A DNA stretch of 12,500 bases, from NCBI RefSeq assembly GCF_042767895.1, contig NC_091555.1:28235036-28247535 (forward strand). The letters are read 5' to 3'. Source of the stretch: Penaeus vannamei (Eukaryota; Arthropoda; Malacostraca; Decapoda; Penaeidae). The position numbers were made by a program, and so were the translations under genes. Positions 6,508 through 12,500 of the stretch are shown piece by piece; positions within the stretch are counted from its first letter, which is position 1, and each line of letters starts with the position of its first letter. Below the pieces are notes generated by a model, which searched no databases, was not told the origin of the DNA, and was given only the letters and a program-made list of their open reading frames with translations.

Positions 6508-8829
6508 ATGAATACGGTTCATCCTTCTTACGGTATGAGTGGCGAGCGGTCTGCCCCTCCCCGGGATTTCTTCACAAGACGCAAGATCCAGAGTGTCAAG
6601 AATCGACGTTGTTTCCTGATGGACTGCTTGGCTGAGCAAGTGTTGCCACCTTCAGCTCCGAGCCAGTTTAAATCCGGCGAGCATCCGTTCCCTGATAGCG
6701 CTCGGGCCTTCCTTGTGGAGGCCATTAGGACCCTTCAACATCGACTCTATGAACTCCGGAACGAACTCGAGGGCGAACACCTTCCCCATGGGCTGGTCCT
6801 CCAACTCCAACAGGAAGATCATGCTCAACGAGTCAAACATCAGGAGAAATTACACCGCATATGCAGCAAGAGCAGATGGTCAAAAGCTGGACGTAGTGAT
6901 CTTCTTAGAAACATGTCCTCCAAACGTCTTACCCACACGGAACTAGAAGCCCTCTCCCTTGGACTCAAATTCAGCACCGGGCTGGACAACAAGGACCTTA
7001 TCGACTACGTTGTCTCGAACCACCGCTGGACCGACAGTGATGTCGACAAAGGGTTCATCCAAGGGATCACCGCCTGCTGTGTTGCCGATGCGTCGTCACG
7101 CTCCCCGGCGATCCCTCGCAGATACGTCACTGCGTTGAAGAGCCTACGCGACGACGAGACCATCGTCATCACCCAGGCAGACAAAGGTGGGGGTATTGTT
7201 GTTATGGATAAGACTGACTATATATGTAAAATGAACGATTTACTTTCCGATGCTTCTGTTTACAGGAAAGTGACGAAAGGCGAGGGTAAGATGGAAGCTG
7301 CCAGGTTTAAGAAGAAGGCGAGGGACGTACTCCTGCGGTCGGCTAAGGGGAAAGGCTTGCTTCACCTGCTGGAGGAGGCCCCCCGCAACCCGTCCATGAG
7401 AGGTCTCCCGAAGGTACACAAGCCAGGTGTGCCGATGAGACCGATCACGTCTGGCATTGGCAGCGCTCCCCATCGCCTGGCGAAGTGTTTGGCGAAACCC
7501 CTCTCCGCCGCCATGGGAGTCATCAGTGATTCTCACCTGAAGAACTCTGCGGACCTCATCAGACGTCTGCAGGGTTCTGTATATAAAAATAAAAAACTGG
7601 CTAGTTTTGACGTTAAATCCCTTTTTACAAATGTACCCACAGATGGAGCTATCCGGGCAGTCGAGAGGGTCACCGGATCCATGGTAGATGACGAACTTCC
7701 ACTGCCAAAGCACCACTTCATAAGCCTCGTGAAGTTGTGTGTGGACTTCGGCTTCTTCGAGTTCGCTGGGGATGAGTACCAGCAAATCAGCGGCCTCGCC
7801 ATGGGGTCCCCTCTGAGCGCTGTCCTGGCCTGCCTCTTCATGGAGACGCTGGAAAGGGACCACTACAGGGATATAATCGGAAGGCACTCAACTTGGCTTC
7901 GTTACGTAGATGATGTCCTCGTCATTGTCCCCAGAAGGTCGTGTCTGCACCATACACTGACGCGGCTGAACTCCGTCCACGAGAAAATCCAGTTCACCGT
8001 GGAGGAAGAAGAGGATCAGAAGTTACCTTTCCTGGACACTCTGATCCATCGGGGTGATGAAGACCTACGTTTTTCTGTATACAGGAAGCCGACTAATAAA
8101 GATGATTATATCCATTATTACTCCGCACACAGCAATAGAACTAAATCTGGGGTTGTGATTGGGTTCTTCCTCCGGGCACTGAGGATTTGCAGCCCTGAGT
8201 TCCTTGAAAGTGAAGTTACATATGTAATTGATTCTTTCATGAAACATAAATACCCCAAAGGTCTCCTGCTGAACCTCAGAAAGAAGGCGGAGAACATACT
8301 TTCAAGATCTAACCCCGTGATATCCTCCAATTTTCTCGTATTACCTCCATGTAATCTCTCCCAGGCGATCAGCAAATACTTTGGCAATACTATGAACATC
8401 GCCAGCACATCCGGGGAAAAGATACATGACCTAATACGAGAAAAGAAACAACAGAAAAGCAACACCGACAGTGCAGTATACCGCATACCCTGCAGCGGTT
8501 GCGATATGGCATACTATGGTGAAACTGGACGTGGCTTCAACACCAGGATCTACGAACATCGCGCCGACGTCCGTCACCATAGAAATTCCAACGCCATGGT
8601 GGTTCATGTAGATGAAGCTGGACATCTACCGAACTGGAAAGAAGCTGAAACAATCCATGAAGGATTAAGCAAACACAAAAGGAAGGTCATGGAAGCTGCA
8701 TACATCGCGACAGAGAAAAACATGAACACCGCATCGGGTAGATTCAAACTATCCAAGGTCGCGGCAGCAATTATACGCACAACAAGCGCGAGGTCACGGT
8801 CATCAGGTGATTCATCAGCTCCGATGTAA
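6508..8829 (+). CDS. Penelope-like reverse transcriptase with GIY-YIG endonuclease, unit C
   Basis: This unit has one private change relative to A and B: A to G at 8338, giving Ile611Val. The change is conservative and falls in the linker between the RT (ending near residue 540) and the endonuclease (starting near 655), away from catalytic residues. All RT and endonuclease motifs are intact and the frame is open. At Cys35 and Thr188 it carries the A/B alleles, so it groups with the upstream units rather than with D and E. Confidence 0.93.
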   Translation: MNTVHPSYGMSGERSAPPRDFFTRRKIQSVKNRRCFLMDCLAEQVLPPSAPSQFKSGEHPFPDSARAFLVEAIRTLQHRLYELRNELEGEHLPHGLVLQLQQEDHAQRVKHQEKLHRICSKSRWSKAGRSDLLRNMSSKRLTHTELEALSLGLKFSTGLDNKDLIDYVVSNHRWTDSDVDKGFIQGITACCVADASSRSPAIPRRYVTALKSLRDDETIVITQADKGGGIVVMDKTDYICKMNDLLSDASVYRKVTKGEGKMEAARFKKKARDVLLRSAKGKGLLHLLEEAPRNPSMRGLPKVHKPGVPMRPITSGIGSAPHRLAKCLAKPLSAAMGVISDSHLKNSADLIRRLQGSVYKNKKLASFDVKSLFTNVPTDGAIRAVERVTGSMVDDELPLPKHHFISLVKLCVDFGFFEFAGDEYQQISGLAMGSPLSAVLACLFMETLERDHYRDIIGRHSTWLRYVDDVLVIVPRRSCLHHTLTRLNSVHEKIQFTVEEEEDQKLPFLDTLIHRGDEDLRFSVYRKPTNKDDYIHYYSAHSNRTKSGVVIGFFLRALRICSPEFLESEVTYVIDSFMKHKYPKGLLLNLRKKAENILSRSNPVISSNFLVLPPCNLSQAISKYFGNTMNIASTSGEKIHDLIREKKQQKSNTDSAVYRIPCSGCDMAYYGETGRGFNTRIYEHRADVRHHRNSNAMVVHVDEAGHLPNWKEAETIHEGLSKHKRKVMEAAYIATEKNMNTASGRFKLSKVAAAIIRTTSARSRSSGDSSAPM

Positions 8830-8837
8830 TATAAATA
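8830..8837 (+). promoter_or_regulatory. Putative TATA box driving unit D
   Basis: TATAAATA begins on the base after the unit C stop codon (8827-8829) and 30 bp before the unit D ribozyme at 8860. Confidence 0.55.
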
Positions 8838-8859
8838 TGCTGTGTATTCTCCAAAATGT

Positions 8860-8902
8860 ATGTATTTCTGACGAAGATATAATCGAAACCGGTCAAATAC
8901 AT
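8860..8902 (+). ncRNA. Type I hammerhead ribozyme, unit C/D junction
   Basis: Sequence and predicted fold are identical to the first copy: stem I 8860-8867 with 8895-8902, CTGACGA 8868-8874, GAAA 8885-8888. Predicted cleavage is between 8894 and 8895. Confidence 0.85.
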
Positions 8903-8956
8903 CTCTTGTATTGTGAAGATATTCGTTCTCATTCATACCTTTCCACATTTGTCCAC

Positions 8957-11278
8957 ATGAATACGGTTCATCCTTCTTACGGTATGAGTGGCGAGCGGTC
9001 TGCCCCTCCCCGGGATTTCTTCACAAGACGCAAGATCCAGAGTGTCAAGAATCGACGTGGTTTCCTGATGGACTGCTTGGCTGAGCAAGTGTTGCCACCT
9101 TCAGCTCCGAGCCAGTTTAAATCCGGCGAGCATCCGTTCCCTGATAGCGCTCGGGCCTTCCTTGTGGAGGCCATTAGGACCCTTCAACATCGACTCTATG
9201 AACTCCGGAACGAACTCGAGGGCGAACACCTTCCCCATGGGCTGGTCCTCCAACTCCAACAGGAAGATCATGCTCAACGAGTCAAACATCAGGAGAAATT
9301 ACACCGCATATGCAGCAAGAGCAGATGGTCAAAAGCTGGACGTAGTGATCTTCTTAGAAACATGTCCTCCAAACGTCTTACCCACACGGAACTAGAAGCC
9401 CTCTCCCTTGGACTCAAATTCAGCACCGGGCTGGACAACAAGGACCTTATCGACTACGTTGTCTCGAACCACCGCTGGACCGACAGTGATGTCGACAAAG
9501 GGTTCATCCAAGGGATCATCGCCTGCTGTGTTGCCGATGCGTCGTCACGCTCCCCGGCGATCCCTCGCAGATACGTCACTGCGTTGAAGAGCCTACGCGA
9601 CGACGAGACCATCGTCATCACCCAGGCAGACAAAGGTGGGGGTATTGTTGTTATGGATAAGACTGACTATATATGTAAAATGAACGATTTACTTTCCGAT
9701 GCTTCTGTTTACAGGAAAGTGACGAAAGGCGAGGGTAAGATGGAAGCTGCCAGGTTTAAGAAGAAGGCGAGGGACGTACTCCTGCGGTCGGCTAAGGGGA
9801 AAGGCTTGCTTCACCTGCTGGAGGAGGCCCCCCGCAACCCGTCCATGAGAGGTCTCCCGAAGGTACACAAGCCAGGTGTGCCGATGAGACCGATCACGTC
9901 TGGCATTGGCAGCGCTCCCCATCGCCTGGCGAAGTGTTTGGCGAAACCCCTCTCCGCCGCCATGGGAGTCATCAGTGATTCTCACCTGAAGAACTCTGCG
10001 GACCTCATCAGACGTCTGCAGGGTTCTGTATATAAAAATAAAAAACTGGCTAGTTTTGACGTTAAATCCCTTTTTACAAATGTACCCACAGATGGAGCTA
10101 TCCGGGCAGTCGAGAGGGTCACCGGATCCATGGTAGATGACGAACTTCCACTGCCAAAGCACCACTTCATAAGCCTCGTGAAGTTGTGTGTGGACTTCGG
10201 CTTCTTCGAGTTCGCTGGGGATGAGTACCAGCAAATCAGCGGCCTCGCCATGGGGTCCCCTCTGAGCGCTGTCCTGGCCTGCCTCTTCATGGAGACGCTG
10301 GAAAGGGACCACTACAGGGATATAATCGGAAGGCACTCAACTTGGCTTCGTTACGTAGATGATGTCCTCGTCATTGTCCCCAGAAGGTCGTGTCTGCACC
10401 ATACACTGACGCGGCTGAACTCCGTCCACGAGAAAATCCAGTTCACCGTGGAGGAAGAAGAGGATCAGAAGTTACCTTTCCTGGACACTCTGATCCATCG
10501 GGGTGATGAAGACCTACGTTTTTCTGTATACAGGAAGCCGACTAATAAAGATGATTATATCCATTATTACTCGGCACACAGCAATAGAACTAAATCTGGG
10601 GTTGTGATTGGGTTCTTCCTCCGGGCACTGAGGATTTGCAGCCCTGAGTTCCTTGAAAGTGAAGTTACATATGTAATTGATTCTTTCATGAAACATAAAT
10701 ACCCCAAAGGTCTCCTGCTGAACCTCAGAAAGAAGGCGGAGAACATACTTTCAAGATCTAACCCCGTGATATCCTCCAATTTTCTCATATTACCTCCATG
10801 TAATCTCTCCCAGGCGATCAGCAAATACTTTGGCAATACTATGAACATCGCCAGCACATCCGGGGAAAAGATACATGACCTAATACGAGAAAAGAAACAA
10901 CAGAAAAGCAACACCGACAGTGCAGTATACCGCATACCCTGCAGCGGTTGCGATATGGCATACTATGGTGAAACTGGACGTGGCTTCAACACCAGGATCT
11001 ACGAACATCGCGCCGACGTCCGTCACCATAGAAATTCCAACGCCATGGTGGTTCATGTAGATGAAGCTGGACATCTACCGAACTGGAAAGAAGCTGAAAC
11101 AATCCATGAAGGATTAAGCAAACACAAAAGGAAGGTCATGGAAGCTGCATACATCGCGACAGAGAAAAACATGAACACCGCATCGGGTAGATTCAAACTA
11201 TCCAAGGTCGCGGCAGCAATTATACGCACAACAAGCGCGAGGTCACGGTCATCAGGTGATTCATCAGCTCCGATGTAA
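8957..11278 (+). CDS. Penelope-like reverse transcriptase with GIY-YIG endonuclease, unit D
   Basis: Three substitutions distinguish this unit from A and B: T to G at 9059 (Cys35Gly), C to T at 9519 (Thr188Ile) and a silent C to G at 10573 in the Ser539 codon. The two amino acid changes are shared with unit E and lie in the N-terminal region before the RT core. Motif A, YVDD and the GIY-YIG endonuclease residues are unchanged and the frame is open, so the gene looks functional. Confidence 0.93.
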   Translation: MNTVHPSYGMSGERSAPPRDFFTRRKIQSVKNRRGFLMDCLAEQVLPPSAPSQFKSGEHPFPDSARAFLVEAIRTLQHRLYELRNELEGEHLPHGLVLQLQQEDHAQRVKHQEKLHRICSKSRWSKAGRSDLLRNMSSKRLTHTELEALSLGLKFSTGLDNKDLIDYVVSNHRWTDSDVDKGFIQGIIACCVADASSRSPAIPRRYVTALKSLRDDETIVITQADKGGGIVVMDKTDYICKMNDLLSDASVYRKVTKGEGKMEAARFKKKARDVLLRSAKGKGLLHLLEEAPRNPSMRGLPKVHKPGVPMRPITSGIGSAPHRLAKCLAKPLSAAMGVISDSHLKNSADLIRRLQGSVYKNKKLASFDVKSLFTNVPTDGAIRAVERVTGSMVDDELPLPKHHFISLVKLCVDFGFFEFAGDEYQQISGLAMGSPLSAVLACLFMETLERDHYRDIIGRHSTWLRYVDDVLVIVPRRSCLHHTLTRLNSVHEKIQFTVEEEEDQKLPFLDTLIHRGDEDLRFSVYRKPTNKDDYIHYYSAHSNRTKSGVVIGFFLRALRICSPEFLESEVTYVIDSFMKHKYPKGLLLNLRKKAENILSRSNPVISSNFLILPPCNLSQAISKYFGNTMNIASTSGEKIHDLIREKKQQKSNTDSAVYRIPCSGCDMAYYGETGRGFNTRIYEHRADVRHHRNSNAMVVHVDEAGHLPNWKEAETIHEGLSKHKRKVMEAAYIATEKNMNTASGRFKLSKVAAAIIRTTSARSRSSGDSSAPM

Positions 11279-11286
11279 TATAAATA
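11279..11286 (+). promoter_or_regulatory. Putative TATA box driving unit E
   Basis: TATAAATA begins on the base after the unit D stop codon (11276-11278) and 30 bp before the unit E ribozyme at 11309. Confidence 0.55.
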
Positions 11287-11308
11287 TGCTGTGTATTCTC
11301 CAAAATGT

Positions 11309-11351
11309 ATGTATTTCTGACGAAGATATAATCGAAACCGGTCAAATACAT
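11309..11351 (+). ncRNA. Type I hammerhead ribozyme, unit D/E junction
   Basis: Sequence and predicted fold are identical to the first copy: stem I 11309-11316 with 11344-11351, CTGACGA 11317-11323, GAAA 11334-11337. Predicted cleavage is between 11343 and 11344. Confidence 0.85.
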
Positions 11352-11405
11352 CTCTTGTATTGTGAAGATATTCGTTCTCATTCATACCTTTCCACATTTG
11401 TCCAC

Positions 11406-12500
11406 ATGAATACGGTTCATCCTTCTTACGGTATGAGTGGCGAGCGGTCTGCCCCTCCCCGGGATTTCTTCACAAGACGCAAGATCCAGAGTGTCAAGAA
11501 TCGACGTGGTTTCCTGATGGACTGCTTGGCTGAGCAAGTGTTGCCACCTTCAGCTCCGAGCCAGTTTAAATCCGGCGAGCATCCGTTCCCTGATAGCGCT
11601 CGGGCCTTCCTTGTGGAGGCCATTAGGACCCTTCAACATCGACTCTATGAACTCCGGAACGAACTCGAGGGCGAACACCTTCCCCATGGGCTGGTCCTCC
11701 AACTCCAACAGGAAGATCATGCTCAACGAGTCAAACATCAGGAGAAATTACACCGCATATGCAGCAAGAGCAGATGGTCAAAAGCTGGACGTAGTGATCT
11801 TCTTAGAAACATGTCCTCCAAACGTCTTACCCACACGGAACTAGAAGCCCTCTCCCTTGGACTCAAATTCAGCACCGGGCTGGACAACAAGGACCTTATC
11901 GACTACGTTGTCTCGAACCACCGCTGGACCGACAGTGATGTCGACAAAGGGTTCATCCAAGGGATCATCGCCTGCTGTGTTGCCGATGCGTCGTCACGCT
12001 CCCCGGCGATCCCTCGCAGATACGTCACTGCGTTGAAGACCCTACGCGACGACGAGACCATCGTCATCACCCAGGCAGACAAAGGTGGGGGTATTGTTGT
12101 TATGGATAAGACTGACTATATATGTAAAATGAACGATTTACTTTCCGATGCTTCTGTTTACAGGAAAGTGACGAAAGGCGAGGGTAAGATGGAAGCTGCC
12201 AGGTTTAAGAAGAAGGCGAGGGACGTACTCCTGCGGTCGGCTAAGGGGAAAGGCTTGCTTCACCTGCTGGAGGAGGCCCCCCGCAACCCGTCCATGAGAG
12301 GTCTCCCGAAGGTACACAAGCCAGGTGTGCCGATGAGACCGATCACGTCTGGCATTGGCAGCGCTCCCCATCGCCTGGCGAAGTGTTTGGCGAAACCCCT
12401 CTCCGCCGCCATGGGAGTCATCAGTGATTCTCACCTGAAGAACTCTGCGGACCTCATCAGACGTCTGCAGGGTTCTGTATATAAAAATAAAAAACTGGCT
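11406..12500 (+). CDS. Penelope-like reverse transcriptase, unit E (cut by window edge)
   Basis: The open frame runs to the last base of the window, covering the N-terminal region, DKGGG and PKVHKP...RPI motifs and stopping just before RT motif A. It carries the unit D alleles Cys35Gly (G at 11508) and Thr188Ile (T at 11968), plus a private G to C at 12040 giving Ser212Thr. No break is seen. Whether the RT catalytic core and endonuclease follow, or the array ends soon after, lies outside the window. Confidence 0.9.
   Translation, partial: MNTVHPSYGMSGERSAPPRDFFTRRKIQSVKNRRGFLMDCLAEQVLPPSAPSQFKSGEHPFPDSARAFLVEAIRTLQHRLYELRNELEGEHLPHGLVLQLQQEDHAQRVKHQEKLHRICSKSRWSKAGRSDLLRNMSSKRLTHTELEALSLGLKFSTGLDNKDLIDYVVSNHRWTDSDVDKGFIQGIIACCVADASSRSPAIPRRYVTALKTLRDDETIVITQADKGGGIVVMDKTDYICKMNDLLSDASVYRKVTKGEGKMEAARFKKKARDVLLRSAKGKGLLHLLEEAPRNPSMRGLPKVHKPGVPMRPITSGIGSAPHRLAKCLAKPLSAAMGVISDSHLKNSADLIRRLQGSVYKNKKLA

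Larger units (their letters stand above)
1156..12500 (+). repeat. Head-to-tail tandem array of a 2449-bp Penelope-like element
   Basis: Every landmark recurs at exactly 2449 bp: stop codons end at 1482, 3931, 6380, 8829 and 11278, and ribozymes begin at 1513, 3962, 6411, 8860 and 11309. Taking the ribozyme edge as unit start, complete units are 1511-3959, 3960-6408, 6409-8857 and 8858-11306. A 5'-truncated unit (1156-1510) leads the array and an incomplete unit (11307-12500) closes the window. I saw only five substitution sites and no indels. Tandem PLE copies, in which the repeated end acts as a pseudo-LTR, are well known; four near-identical complete units in a row is a long example. Confidence 0.97.

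Noticed and set aside
1..12500. Bacterial retron, group II intron RT, LTR retrotransposon or CRISPR array
   Set aside because: The RT motif set joined to a C-terminal CCHH GIY-YIG endonuclease is PLE-specific. There is no maturase, integrase, gag, protease or short spaced repeat.

Overview
The window is almost entirely one eukaryotic retroelement: a Penelope-like element (PLE) in a head-to-tail tandem array, preceded by a partial inverted copy. The diagnostic protein has a PLE-type reverse transcriptase (RT) followed by a C-terminal GIY-YIG endonuclease. The host is therefore a eukaryote, most likely an animal. An aquatic invertebrate or arthropod is my impression from the protein's style, but nothing in the window fixes the species, and no single-copy host DNA is present.

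Layout: (1) 1-1155 is a minus-strand copy of the 5' part of the element; it runs off the left edge and ends sharply at 1155. (2) 1156-1510 is a 5'-truncated plus-strand copy keeping only the last 108 codons of the endonuclease and the 3' end. (3) Four complete units follow with an exact period of 2449 bp: A 1511-3959, B 3960-6408, C 6409-8857 and D 8858-11306. (4) Unit E starts at 11307 and is cut by the right edge. No indels separate the units, and I found only five substitution sites among them.

Each unit junction is compact: endonuclease stop codon, then a TATAAATA box that begins at the next base, then about 20 bp later a type I hammerhead ribozyme, then the next RT-endonuclease frame. 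The inverted copy ends 28 bp downstream of the first base of the TATA box position, where a TATA-directed transcript would start. This suggests its end is the complete 5' end of a reverse-transcribed RNA.

Working model: a Pol II promoter in the 3' end of one unit drives transcription of the next. The ribozyme can cut multimeric transcripts into 2449-nt monomers. The RT and endonuclease carry out target-primed reverse transcription and integration. Tandem units, a truncated leading unit and an inverted 5' fragment are all known PLE insertion architectures. Residue numbers below count from the Met codon at 1610 in unit A (773 aa) and its equivalents.
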